Assembly (NCBI RefSeq): GCF_025399835.1 | Contig: NZ_JAODVR010000001.1 | Location: 1,426,001 to 1,490,000, forward strand | DNA length: 64,000 nt | DNA from: Haloarchaeobius sp. HME9146 | Lineage (GTDB): Archaea > Halobacteriota > Halobacteria > Halobacteriales > Natrialbaceae | Direction: 5' to 3' | Shown: piece after piece, positions 33,183 through 41,428 of the stretch | Layout of the letters: each line of letters opens with the position of its first letter | How positions within the stretch are numbered: the stretch's first letter is position 1 | Translations under genes and position numbers: made by a program | The notes under the pieces: generated by a model | The model's database searches: none | What the model saw: only the letters and a program-made list of their open reading frames with translations | What the model was told of the DNA's origin: nothing

Positions 33183-33641
33183 CTATCCTTGCCCAGCCCG
33201 AACTCGTTCTAACGTCGCACACATCCGGTCCCAGTGACTCCCGCGCCAGAAGCACTGCCCGCAGTCCCGGCACCGCCACGTCGGCGTGTCGTCGTCAGGG
33301 GCGTACTCGGGCGTCGACGACCCTTCGGCGACGCGTTCGACCGGGCCATTGCACCGGCCACAGCGCGTCGGCACGTCGGTCGGGGTGAGCGAAACGCCCG
33401 CAGCCGCGAGTTCCGCGAGCTGGTCCTCGGTTTCGCGCTGGCGAAGGAGAACCGCGTCCTCGGCCCGGTTCGATAGGTGTACGTCCCGCGTGACGAGGGT
33501 CCGGCGTTCGTCGGCCGCCATGGCCAGGAGTCGGTCGTCGTCGTCCTCGTCGCGGTCGAGGGCGTAGACGGTATCGTGGCCGCAGAGCCGGAGGTAGCTG
33601 GTGAGACCGCCGCACATCACGTCGAGCAGGAAGCGGGTCAT
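33183..33641 (-). CDS. Mut7-C RNase-domain protein
   Basis: The protein is 152 aa. A PIN-like Mut7-C domain has LLDVMCGGLTSYLRLCGHDT with the first Asp, LLAMAADERRTLVTRD with further acidic residues, and a C-terminal zinc ribbon with RCGRCNGPV and CRDCGQCFWRGSHW. It probably cleaves RNA. Located 20 nt after polX on the same strand, so it is likely the last gene of a DUF5788-polX-mut7C operon. Confidence 0.94.
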   Translation of the reverse strand: MTRFLLDVMCGGLTSYLRLCGHDTVYALDRDEDDDDRLLAMAADERRTLVTRDVHLSNRAEDAVLLRQRETEDQLAELAAAGVSLTPTDVPTRCGRCNGPVERVAEGSSTPEYAPDDDTPTWRCRDCGQCFWRGSHWDRMCATLERVRAGQG

Positions 33642-33661
33642 CTGGTGGTCTTCAGCAGTCG

Positions 33662-35401
33662 TCAGTGCAGGAACTCCCGCACGCCCTCGGCGTCTCGGGC
33701 GTTGAGCACGTCCGCCGCCTCGGCCCAGCCCCGACGGGCGGTGTGGACGCCATAGCGGATGTACTCGAACGTCGCGGTCCGGTGGGAGTCCGTGTTGATG
33801 GCGATGGTCGCGCCCGCGTCGATTGCGTACTTCACGGCGCTCCCCGAGAGGTCGAGACGGTGCGGGTTGCTGTTGATCTCGAGTGCAACGTCGTGTTCGA
33901 CCGCAGCCTCGGCGAGGCGTTCGGGGTCGATATCGAGACCCTTGCGCTGGTTGAGCAGGCGGCCGGTCGGGTGGCCGATGATGTCGACTGCGGGGTGTTG
34001 CATCGCCTCGATGATCCGGTCGGTCCCGTCGCCGTCGAGCGCGGCGTGCGGGGACGCGACGACCACGTCCAGTTCGTCGAGGACCTCGTCCGCGACCGAG
34101 ATGCTGCCGTCGGCCGCGATGTTCGCCTCGACGCCGGTGAACACCTCGATGTCGACGTCCTCGGCTGCCTCTCGGACCGCGTCGGCCTGTTCGAGCAGGT
34201 CCTCGTCCTCGACACCGACGCCGCCGACGACACCGGGACCGGTCGCGTGGTCGGAGATGCAGAGGTAGTCGTGGCCGAACTCTGCTGCGCCGGCCAGCAT
34301 CTCCTCGATGGTCTCGTTCCCGTCGGACCAGTCGGTGTGGTTGTGCAGGTCGCCGCGGATGTCGTCCTCCTCGAGGAGGTCCGGAAGGTCACCGTCGGCG
34401 GCCGCCCGTATCTCCCCTCTATCTTCGCGCAGCTCCGGCGGAATCCACGGTAAATCGAGGGCCTCGTACATCGACTCCTCCGTACTGCCGCCGATGCGGT
34501 CCCCGACGCGCTGGCCCGAATCGGGGTCGTCCACGTTCGAAACATCGAACGCGCCGTACTCGTTGAGCTTCATGCCGCGTTCGATGGCGTAGTTGCGCAA
34601 CCGGACGTTGTGGTCCTTGCTGCCGGTGAAGTACTGTAGCGCCGAGCCGAACTCGTCGGGGACGACCACGCGGAGGTCGACCCGGAGCCCGTCGGTTCGG
34701 ACCGCTGCCTTCTCCGTGCCGGCCTCGATGACGTTGTCCGCCTCGTCCCAGTCGGTGAAGGCGTCGACGACCGCCTCGCCGTCCTCGGTTCCGACGAGCA
34801 CGTCCACGTCGCCGATGGTCGCACGCCAGCGCCGGAGCGACCCCGCGACCTCGACCGACTCCGCGGCGTCGACGGACTCGAGGTAGGCGACCACCGAGTC
34901 GGCGACCGGCCGGGCATCCCCCAGTAGGGTGCGTTCGCCCGCGGACTTCGCGAACTCCAGATTGTCGAGGATGTTCTGCTCGGTCTTCGCACCGAAGCCC
35001 TTGACGTTCTGTATCTCCCCGGCACGGGCCGCGGATTCGAGGTCCTCCAACGTCTCGACGCCGAGTTCGTCGTACAGCGTACCGACCGTCTTCGGCCCGA
35101 CGCCCTCGACGCGCAGGAGGGCGGCCATATCGACGGGATAGCGCTCCCGTATCTCGGTCAACTCCTCGATCTCGCCGGTCTCGGCGTACTCGACGATCTT
35201 CGCGCTGATGGCGTCACCGACGTGGTCGAGTTCGTTCACCGCGTCCTCACCCTCCTCGACGAGTGCCTCGAACGAACCGGGGTACTCGCGGACGCTCTCG
35301 GCCGCCCGGCGGTACGCGTTCGGTTTGTACTCGACGCCGTCGGCCTCGAGCAGGTTGGCCATCTCTTCGAGTCGGTCTGCCACGTCCTGTTTCAGTGTCA
35401 T
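33662..35401 (-). CDS. polX: Family X DNA polymerase/3'-5' exonuclease PolX
   Basis: The protein is 579 aa, typical full length. Helix-hairpin-helix motifs lie in the N-terminal 8-kDa-like part (VEGVGPKTVGTLYDELGV near 98-115); the nucleotidyltransferase motif GSLRRWRATIGDVDVLVG is near 185-202; the C-terminal PHP exonuclease begins DLHNHTDWSDGN near 352 with later His/Asp ligands (SDHAT, ASPHAA, NTDSHR). It fills gaps in base-excision repair and trims 3' ends. It follows DUF5788 with a 3-nt gap. Confidence 0.96.
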   Translation of the reverse strand: MTLKQDVADRLEEMANLLEADGVEYKPNAYRRAAESVREYPGSFEALVEEGEDAVNELDHVGDAISAKIVEYAETGEIEELTEIRERYPVDMAALLRVEGVGPKTVGTLYDELGVETLEDLESAARAGEIQNVKGFGAKTEQNILDNLEFAKSAGERTLLGDARPVADSVVAYLESVDAAESVEVAGSLRRWRATIGDVDVLVGTEDGEAVVDAFTDWDEADNVIEAGTEKAAVRTDGLRVDLRVVVPDEFGSALQYFTGSKDHNVRLRNYAIERGMKLNEYGAFDVSNVDDPDSGQRVGDRIGGSTEESMYEALDLPWIPPELREDRGEIRAAADGDLPDLLEEDDIRGDLHNHTDWSDGNETIEEMLAGAAEFGHDYLCISDHATGPGVVGGVGVEDEDLLEQADAVREAAEDVDIEVFTGVEANIAADGSISVADEVLDELDVVVASPHAALDGDGTDRIIEAMQHPAVDIIGHPTGRLLNQRKGLDIDPERLAEAAVEHDVALEINSNPHRLDLSGSAVKYAIDAGATIAINTDSHRTATFEYIRYGVHTARRGWAEAADVLNARDAEGVREFLH

Positions 35402-35404
35402 GGG

Positions 35405-35821
35405 TTAGCGGTCGAGTGCTTTCTTCAGGAAGTTCATCCAGCGCTTCTGGTCGGCGGCCTCCTGGGCCATCGCCTCCTGTTCGAGGTTCGTCGGGCCGAG
35501 GTTCTCCAGCGCGTTCAGGGCGCGGTCGATGCCGATGATAGCGTTGACCAGTTCCTCGCCCTCCTCGCGCGAGAGCGCTTCCCAGTCCTCCTCGATGCGC
35601 TGGCGACGCTGGAGGCGCTCACGGCGGAGGTTCTTCTTCGCCTCGTCGACGCGCTCGCGTTCCCCCGGCGGGATGGTGTCCCGGCGCTTTATCTCGAAGA
35701 CGAACTCCCGGAGGTCGAGCTCCGTCCCCTGCACGTCGATGCGGTCCGGGATGTCCGCACCGATGGTGGCTCCCTCGCGGTCGGCCCTCGCGAGGAGCTG
35801 CTTCTTCTCGTACTCTTTCAC
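35405..35821 (-). CDS. DUF5788-type conserved haloarchaeal protein
   Basis: The protein is 138 aa from GTG at 35821 (MKEYEKKQLLARADREGATI); an upstream in-frame start at 35848 adds nine residues without family support. It is strongly helical and charged, with DVQGTELDLREFVFEIKRRD near 38-57 and NAIIGIDRALNALENLGP near 95-112. Always-helical short proteins of this haloarchaeal family stand before polX-like genes in my memory, and here the gap to polX is 3 nt, which suggests a repair-linked role. That link is inference. Confidence 0.85.
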   Translation of the reverse strand: MKEYEKKQLLARADREGATIGADIPDRIDVQGTELDLREFVFEIKRRDTIPPGERERVDEAKKNLRRERLQRRQRIEEDWEALSREEGEELVNAIIGIDRALNALENLGPTNLEQEAMAQEAADQKRWMNFLKKALDR

Positions 35822-36371
35822 ACCTGTACGTCGGTTCCGCCGGGTCAAAAACCCTGTCTCGCACCGTGGTTCCTCCCGAGTCCATCGACCACCGGGCCGC
35901 GAATCGAGACTCGATACGACGCCTGAACTCGTTGATACCTTTACAATCGACCCAGTCTACGTACTCGATAGGGAACATCAGTTCCCAGGCAGCCATGTCG
36001 ACCCAACGAATCCGCACCCACCACGCGGCCGGACTCGACCTTTCCCCGGACGAGCCCGGACGCGACGATTTCACAGTCGTCACCGGGAGGCGTTCGTTCA
36101 CACGATCGACGACATGGCGGTCGGTCAGACCTTTCGACTGAAGGTGACGGACTACTCCAATCCCGGACGATTCCGCGTTCATCGGCGGGCGGTTCACAGC
36201 GCCGCCCGCCCCCAATCACCCCTTCGCTGACGCAGACACTACTTCCACACGAGCGATGCGAGACGCTCGACGCCCGACCCCCGGATAGTTACTCCCCGGT
36301 TATCGCTCGATATTAGGAGCGACACGCCCGTTCCCAAACTCCTTTGCGTCTCCTCTGCTTACGTCAGTTCA
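35822..36371. other. 550-nt gene-poor region with hairpins
   Basis: No intact convincing gene. It holds a possible frameshifted small gene (35995-36230), a TATA-like TTTACA near 35940 followed 30 nt later by the hairpin GGGAAC-ATCA-GTTCCC (35971-35986), a strong hairpin GGCGGGCGG/CCGCCCGCC (36184-36210), and two related hairpins with GAGCG/CGCTC arms (36250-36269) and TCGCTC/GAGCGA arms (36303-36322) ahead of the rhomboid gene. Confidence 0.5.
35995..36230 (+). pseudogene. Possible small gene with a -1 frameshift
   Basis: From ATG at 35995 a frame with haloarchaeal codon use reads MSTQRIRTHHAAGLDLSPDE and on to DDFTVVTG at about 36088. There the good coding character moves to another frame reading EAFVHTIDDMAVGQTFRLKV then TDYSNPGRF, ending at 36230. 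Adding one G in the GGG run at about 36085-36087 would join them into a protein of about 78 aa. No family recognised. It could be a decayed gene, a sequencing error, or chance. Confidence 0.3.
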
Positions 36372-37292
36372 ATGGCTGAATGCGACGAGTGCGGCGACCA
36401 CACCAGTATGCCGTACACGTGCAACCGGTGTGGTGAGAAGTTCTGTGGCAAACACCGGTTGCCCGAGAAGCACGACTGCCCCGGGTTGCAGTGGGGAGAC
36501 CCGCAGGGCGTCTGGCAGGAAGACGACTCCGCCAGCGCGGGCCAGCAAGACAGTGGCGGTATCACGAGTGCGCTCTCTGGTCTCGGTTTCGGTCGCGGTG
36601 GCGCACTGAGTTACTTCCGCGGGAACATGACGTTCGTGTTCCTCGCGCTGATGTGGGTCACGTGGGGGCTGCAGTACTTCATCCTCCCCGTCGCCCTCGA
36701 CATCGGCCCCCGGACCAGTCAGCTCTGGTACGACATCTTCACGCTCCAGAGCAACCACCCCGAGTACATCTGGGCGTGGTTCACCTCCATCTTCGCCCAC
36801 GCGCCCGGATTCGGTCACATCGCCGGCAACAGCATCGTGATATTCTTCTTCGGCCGATTGGTCGAGGAGTACGTCGGCAGCCGTGACTACACGCTCATCT
36901 TCCTCGCGAGCGGTGTCGTCGCCGGCCTCGGCCAGATCGGCTTCGCGCTCATCCAGGGCAACCCGACGGCACTCTACGGTGCCTCGGGTGCAGCCCTGGC
37001 GATGCTCGGCGCGCTGACCATCATCCGGCCGAACCTCACCGTCCTCATCTACTTCCTCATCCCGACGCCCATCTGGGTCATCACCGGGCTCTACGCGCTG
37101 CTGAGTGTCACTGGCATCCTCGGTGGCGGTGTTCCGCTTCCGGGACAGGCCAACGTCGCCCACGGTGCGCACCTCGTCGGCCTGGTCATCGGTTTGCTGT
37201 ACGGCCAGCGCGTCAAGGGCCAGATACGCCTGCCGCGCGAGACGCAACTCGGGGGCGGTGGTCGCCGCGGCGGTGGCCGCGGGCCCTTCTGA
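36372..37292 (+). CDS. Rhomboid protease with N-terminal AN1 zinc finger
   Basis: The protein is 306 aa. AN1 finger: Cys4, Cys7, Cys17, Cys20, Cys25, His28, His34, Cys36. After a linker come six or seven membrane helices with rhomboid motifs: HIAGNSIVIFFFG (HxxxN), the nucleophile in LYGASGAALAMLG, and the catalytic His in AHGAHLVGL. It cuts membrane proteins within the bilayer; the AN1 domain, on the cytoplasmic side, may recruit substrates. The end is a Gly/Arg-rich tail. Confidence 0.95.
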   Translation: MAECDECGDHTSMPYTCNRCGEKFCGKHRLPEKHDCPGLQWGDPQGVWQEDDSASAGQQDSGGITSALSGLGFGRGGALSYFRGNMTFVFLALMWVTWGLQYFILPVALDIGPRTSQLWYDIFTLQSNHPEYIWAWFTSIFAHAPGFGHIAGNSIVIFFFGRLVEEYVGSRDYTLIFLASGVVAGLGQIGFALIQGNPTALYGASGAALAMLGALTIIRPNLTVLIYFLIPTPIWVITGLYALLSVTGILGGGVPLPGQANVAHGAHLVGLVIGLLYGQRVKGQIRLPRETQLGGGGRRGGGRGPF

Positions 37293-37295
37293 GGG

Positions 37296-38036
37296 ATGCG
37301 CGACGAGTTCGTTCCGGACCCCGCCGCCTCCCGGGAGGAGATGGAGGCACAGCAACGCCGTGTCGCCGAGGTTGCGCTGTTTGAGGACGACTTCGACTTC
37401 GATTCTTCACAGGTCGGCTCCGACACCGGGCCGCTCGTCGCGGGCGTCGACCAGGCGTTCCTCGACGACCGGGCCGTGAGCGCCATCGTCGTCCTCCGGG
37501 GCGACACCGTGGTCGAGAAGACCTACGCAGTGTCGCCACTCGACATCCCGTATATCCCCGGGCTGCTCTCGTTCCGCGAGGGCGGTCCCATCCTCGACGC
37601 GTTCGAGACCCTCGACACGGACCCCGACCTCGTCATGTTCGACGGGAGCGGACGCATCCACTTTCGGCAGGCCGGGCTCGCGACCCACATGGGCGTCATC
37701 CTCGACGTGCCGAGCATCGGCGTCGCGAAGAGCCTGCTCTGTGGCACGCCGCAGGGCGAGACCGAGAACCTCCCCGTGGGCCAGCGCGTCGCCATCACGG
37801 CCGACGACCGGGTCGACGCGCCCGCGGGGACGACCATCGGCTACGCCGTCCAGACCCGGCAGTACGACACGCCGAACCGGTCGATAAACCCGCTCTACGT
37901 CAGTCCCGGCCACCGAGTGAGTGCCGAGACGGCGGCCGACCTCGTGGCCCGGCTGGCGACCCGGTACAAACTCCCCGAACCCACCCGGCTCGCCGATTCG
38001 TACGCCGACGAGGCGAAACGAACCATCGACACTTAG
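37296..38036 (+). CDS. nfi: Endonuclease V
   Basis: The protein is 246 aa. Motifs of the family: GVDQAFLDD near 50-58 (catalytic Asp), YIPGLLSFREG near 87-97 (wedge and Glu), MFDGSGRIHFRQAGLATHMG near 117-136 (Asp and His) and SIGVAKSLLCG near 142-152. HFR stands where HPR is usual. It nicks DNA one base 3' of deoxyinosine (or RNA at inosine). It starts 3 nt after the rhomboid stop, so co-transcription is likely. Confidence 0.96.
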   Translation: MRDEFVPDPAASREEMEAQQRRVAEVALFEDDFDFDSSQVGSDTGPLVAGVDQAFLDDRAVSAIVVLRGDTVVEKTYAVSPLDIPYIPGLLSFREGGPILDAFETLDTDPDLVMFDGSGRIHFRQAGLATHMGVILDVPSIGVAKSLLCGTPQGETENLPVGQRVAITADDRVDAPAGTTIGYAVQTRQYDTPNRSINPLYVSPGHRVSAETAADLVARLATRYKLPEPTRLADSYADEAKRTIDT

Positions 38037-38061
38037 GTACCCGGCGGGAGAACGCCGGTCC

Positions 38062-38955
38062 ATGACAGACGACTCGGACACGGACGCCGGGGGACCGGCG
38101 ACCGACACGGGGTCGGGGAGCCCCGAACCGAAGCTGGAAACCGTGCTCATCACGGGCTGTTCCTCCGGAATCGGACGCGAGACGGCGAAGGCGTTCCTCG
38201 ACGAGGACTGGCTGGTGTACGCGACCGCGCGCGACACCGACGATATCACGGACCTCGAAGCCGCTGGCTGCAAGACGGCGGAACTCGACGTGACCGACCG
38301 CGGACAGGTCGAACGCATCGTCGAGCGCATCGTCGACGAGCACGGGCGCATCGACTGCGTGGTCAACAACGCCGGGTTCGCCCAGATGGGACCGGTCGAG
38401 GACGTCCCGACGAAGAAGGTCCACGAGCAGTTCGACGTGAACCTCTACGGGCCACACCGGCTCATCCGCGCCGCACTCCCGCACATGCGCGAGTCCGAAC
38501 GCGGGACCATCGTCAACGTCTCCAGCGCGCTCGGGCGCATCACGCTTCCGGGCTCGGGGGTGTACTCCGCCTCGAAGTTCGCACTCGAAGCGATGAGCGA
38601 CGCGCTCCGCGGCGAGGTCGGCCAGCACGACGTGGACGTGGTGGTCGTCGAGCCGGGTCCGGTCGAGACGGATTTCTACGACCGCGCGGACAGCGAACTC
38701 GACGACCTGCCACGTTCGGACGCCTACGGTGACCTCTACGAGATGTACGACGACGCCAACACCGTCAGCGGTGGCAGCCCGATGTCGGTCAAGCCACGGG
38801 CGGTCGCCGAGACCATCCTGAACGCGGCGAGCAGTACCGACCCGGACCCGCGGTATCCGGTCGGGGCCGCCGCGAAGTACTTCATGCTCGTCCGGTTCGT
38901 CCCGGACCGCTGGCGGGACACCATCCTCCGGCTGGTCCAGAAGTTCGCGTCGTAG
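38062..38955 (+). CDS. Short-chain dehydrogenase/reductase
   Basis: The protein is 297 aa from ATG at 38062 with GGGAG 10 nt upstream. After a disordered acidic N-terminus of about 25 aa comes the classical SDR core: TGCSSGIGRETAKAF, NNAGFAQMG, VNVSSALGRITLPG and the catalytic YSASKFALEA, then VVEPGPVETDF. It oxidises or reduces an alcohol/ketone using NAD(P)(H); substrate unknown. Third gene in a same-strand run after rhomboid and nfi. Confidence 0.95.
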   Translation: MTDDSDTDAGGPATDTGSGSPEPKLETVLITGCSSGIGRETAKAFLDEDWLVYATARDTDDITDLEAAGCKTAELDVTDRGQVERIVERIVDEHGRIDCVVNNAGFAQMGPVEDVPTKKVHEQFDVNLYGPHRLIRAALPHMRESERGTIVNVSSALGRITLPGSGVYSASKFALEAMSDALRGEVGQHDVDVVVVEPGPVETDFYDRADSELDDLPRSDAYGDLYEMYDDANTVSGGSPMSVKPRAVAETILNAASSTDPDPRYPVGAAAKYFMLVRFVPDRWRDTILRLVQKFAS

Positions 38956-39030
38956 CGAGTCTGAGGGCCTCGTTCGGGCGGGCGCGAACGGGACGAACGT
39001 CACCGACCTTCGGGTCCTCGTCGTGACGTA

Positions 39031-39112
39031 CAGGCGAACAGACGGTACGAGAACGACACACGCCGGTGTACCGTGCAGCCGCGGACCGGGCGTGTGGTGA
39101 CGGTCAGAACAC
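39031..39112 (-). ncRNA. Candidate pseudoknot small RNA, copy 2
   Basis: This 82-nt element, between convergent genes, starts GTG-TTC-TGA-CC at 39112. P1 pairs CACACGCC (39096-39089) with GGCGTGTG (39064-39057), extended after a bulged C by GGT/ACC. P2 pairs ACGGTAC (39074-39068) with GTACCGT (39048-39042). The strands interleave as in the other copies; loop 1 holds CCGCGGCTGC, loop 3 has 8 nt, and the tail CTGTTCGCCTG (39041-39031) follows P2 at once. P2 differs from the other copies at several pairs yet stays fully paired. Confidence 0.65.
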
Positions 39113-39120
39113 GGCCCGGT

Positions 39121-39142
39121 TGGCCGCCTACTCGTATTTCAA
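39121..39142 (-). promoter_or_regulatory. Promoter of structured RNA, copy 2
   Basis: On the minus strand TTGAAATACG (TTGAAA 39142-39137) and GCGGCCA (39127-39121) precede GTG at 39112 by 30 and 15 nt. The same spacing is found in the other five promoters of the set. Confidence 0.65.
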
Positions 39143-39161
39143 TCCTCGGTCGGGCCGCATG

Positions 39162-40199
39162 TCATCGACCGCGAGTCTTGCGGTTCTCGCGGACGATTCC
39201 ACCCGGAGCGTACACCTTCCCGCGTCGCTCCCTGTCGCCCCGGAGATGGAGGAACGCCAGGAGCGCGAGTGGCGAGAGGGCGGCCCCGGCCAGCAGGCCA
39301 CCGGTCACGAGCGCTGGCTGACCGATCTCGACGATGCCTGCTTCCGGGTTGCCGACGACGATGGCACCCCGCATGTAGCTGGAACCGTGAGCAGGGCACG
39401 CGTACTTGCTGATACCATCACCGTCGAAGGTGAGCGTGTAGGTAGCGCCGGCTTCGTCGGTCGGGTCGCTTGCGTACGCGCCCTCGACGTCCTGCACGTC
39501 GTGGACACCGCCCTCGCCGGTCCACTCCCAGACGACGGTCGTCCCGGAGTCGACGCGGACCGCCGCCGGTTCGAAGGCGTGGTTCCCACCGTTCCCGGGT
39601 GCGCCGACGGTGATGCGGACCTCGTCCTCCCCGCGCATGTCGACGGTTCCCTCGTAGTTCTCGACATCGTCGAACCAGTCGCCGTAGTCCGGTTCGACCT
39701 CGACGAGACCGCCCGTGCCGATGTCGACCGGGACGTCACCGACGACGACCGCTCCTTTCATCCCCATCGCTTCGTGCGGGGAACAGACGTACGTACTCAC
39801 GCCCTCCTCGGCGAAGTCGTGCTGGAAGGTGGCCCCAGCCTCGGTGAGAAGGTCGCTCTCGTACCCGCCTGCCTTCTCCACGACGTTGTGCATGCCACCC
39901 TCGCCGGTCCACTCCCAGACGACGGTCGTCCCCTGGTCGATGCGGACCGCCGCGGGTTCGAAAGCGAAGCCACCGCCGTTACCGGGTGCCCCGACACTGA
40001 TGGAGACTTCTGCCTTGCCACGGGCGTCCACGAGGCCGTCGAAGTTCTCGACACCGACGAACCACTCGGCAAGTGCATTCCCTGGCTGTGCCCGTGCGGT
40101 CGATGCGCTCCCGGCGACGACCGCACCGGCGGCGAGTGCGCCGACCCCACGGAGGAACGTTCGGCGTGAACCGTCGTGTTGAACGAGACTCCTGTCCAT
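39162..40199 (-). CDS. Two-domain halocyanin (blue copper protein) with Tat signal and C-terminal anchor
   Basis: The protein is 345 aa. Tat signal SRRTFLRGVGALAAG at 11-25, then two plastocyanin-like domains. Copper ligands in domain 1 are His104, Cys139, His142 and Met145 or Met147; in domain 2 His233, Cys268, His271, Met276. A membrane helix at about 297-317 and a basic end anchor it to the outer face of the membrane. It carries electrons, very likely to the divergently encoded copper nitrite reductase. Confidence 0.95.
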   Translation of the reverse strand: MDRSLVQHDGSRRTFLRGVGALAAGAVVAGSASTARAQPGNALAEWFVGVENFDGLVDARGKAEVSISVGAPGNGGGFAFEPAAVRIDQGTTVVWEWTGEGGMHNVVEKAGGYESDLLTEAGATFQHDFAEEGVSTYVCSPHEAMGMKGAVVVGDVPVDIGTGGLVEVEPDYGDWFDDVENYEGTVDMRGEDEVRITVGAPGNGGNHAFEPAAVRVDSGTTVVWEWTGEGGVHDVQDVEGAYASDPTDEAGATYTLTFDGDGISKYACPAHGSSYMRGAIVVGNPEAGIVEIGQPALVTGGLLAGAALSPLALLAFLHLRGDRERRGKVYAPGGIVRENRKTRGR

Positions 40200-40219
40200 G
40201 GGGAAACATAGGTGTATTG

Positions 40220-40277
40220 GAGATATATCGGCTCTTCAGATTCTCTAACGGCGAGAAATGTCTTTCTGATATATCTC
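40220..40277. promoter_or_regulatory. Symmetric divergent promoter region (halocyanin / nirK)
   Basis: The 107-nt AT-rich gap contains an inverted repeat: GAGATATATC at 40220-40229 and GATATATCTC at 40268-40277. Each also contains an ATATAT TATA box: 29-30 nt before the halocyanin start, and about 38 nt before the nirK start. A regulator of anaerobic respiration could bind both arms; the regulator is not identified. Confidence 0.5.
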
Positions 40278-40306
40278 TTCTGATGTGTAATATCTTCCTG
40301 TAAATC

Positions 40307-41395
40307 ATGAGTTCCACCACGACCCGACGACGCTTCTTGCAGGCCATGGGAGTTGGCAGTGCGACCGCGCTCGCTGGCTGTACGATCGGCAGCCAACGAA
40401 ACGACCTCTCGATCTTCGATCACGGGATGGCTGCTGGGCAGGCCAAGCTCTCACCGCCGAAGGCGGTCGACGTCGACCGGGTCGCGGCGGACCCGCGGGA
40501 CATCCCTGCGCCCATCACGCGGACGGAACCGGCCGTCGTGGCGGTCGAGATGGAGACGCTGGAAGTCGTCGCCGAGGTCGAGCCCGGCGTCACGTTCACC
40601 TACATGACGTTCGACGGGCAGATTCCCGGGCCGATGGTCCGGACCCGCGTCGGTGACACGGTCGACCTGACCATCCGCAACCATCCCGACAATTCGATGG
40701 TCCACAACGTCGACTTCCACGCGTGCCGCGGCCCCGGTGGCGGGGCCGAAGCGACGGTCGTCGCACCCGGCGAGGAGACGCGCCTGCGCTTCAAGGTCAC
40801 GTACCCCGGTGCGTTCGTCTACCACTGCGCGGTCGCGAACGTCGACTACCACATCTCCAGCGGGATGTTCGGCCTCATCGTCGTCGAACCCGAGGAAGGC
40901 CTCCCGCCGGTCGACCACGAGTTCTACCTCGGCCAGCACGAGCTGTACACGGCTGGAACGGCGGGCGAGCAGGGCCACCACGAGTTCGACTTCGCGGGCA
41001 TGGCGGACGAGGACCCGACCTACGTCCTGATGAACGGCGAGAAGTACGCCATCGGGCCGCAGGGCTACGACGAGATGCGCGTGAAGACGGGCGAGACGGC
41101 CCGGATATTCTACGCGGTCGGTGGCCCGAACCTCACGTCGGCGTTCCACCCCATCGGGAGCGTCTGGGACGAGGTGTGGGAGCAGGGGGCGCTCGCGAGC
41201 CCGCCAGCCCGCTTCGTCCAGACGACGCCGGTCCTGCCGGGGTCGTCCTGTGTCGCGACGATGTCGTTCCCGGTCCCGGGCGACTTCAAACTCGTCGACC
41301 ACGCGCTCAGCCGCGTCGCTCGAAAGGGCTGCCTCGCGGTCGTCCACGCTGACGGTCCCGAGGACCCGACGATATTCGACCCCGACCCGGCCTGA
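40307..41395 (+). CDS. nirK: Copper-containing nitrite reductase
   Basis: The protein is 362 aa. A Tat signal TRRRFLQAMG with lipobox LAGC (Cys25) predicts a membrane-attached lipoprotein on the outside. Type 1 copper ligands: His133, Cys174, His182, Met187; type 2: His138, His173, His332; catalytic Asp136 and His281. All are in the right motifs (HNVDFH, YHC, YHISSGMFG, FHPIGSVWDEV, VDHALSR). It reduces nitrite to nitric oxide in denitrification. Paired with the divergent halocyanin as likely electron donor. Confidence 0.97.
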   Translation: MSSTTTRRRFLQAMGVGSATALAGCTIGSQRNDLSIFDHGMAAGQAKLSPPKAVDVDRVAADPRDIPAPITRTEPAVVAVEMETLEVVAEVEPGVTFTYMTFDGQIPGPMVRTRVGDTVDLTIRNHPDNSMVHNVDFHACRGPGGGAEATVVAPGEETRLRFKVTYPGAFVYHCAVANVDYHISSGMFGLIVVEPEEGLPPVDHEFYLGQHELYTAGTAGEQGHHEFDFAGMADEDPTYVLMNGEKYAIGPQGYDEMRVKTGETARIFYAVGGPNLTSAFHPIGSVWDEVWEQGALASPPARFVQTTPVLPGSSCVATMSFPVPGDFKLVDHALSRVARKGCLAVVHADGPEDPTIFDPDPA

Positions 41396-41428
41396 GCGCC
41401 GAGACGGGGCGAGAACGGTCTCGCCAGC

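Noticed and set aside
40201-40306. Possible 5' UTR riboswitch before nirK
   Set aside because: The TATA box is about 38 nt before the ATG, leaving a leader of only about 8 nt, so no room for a riboswitch.
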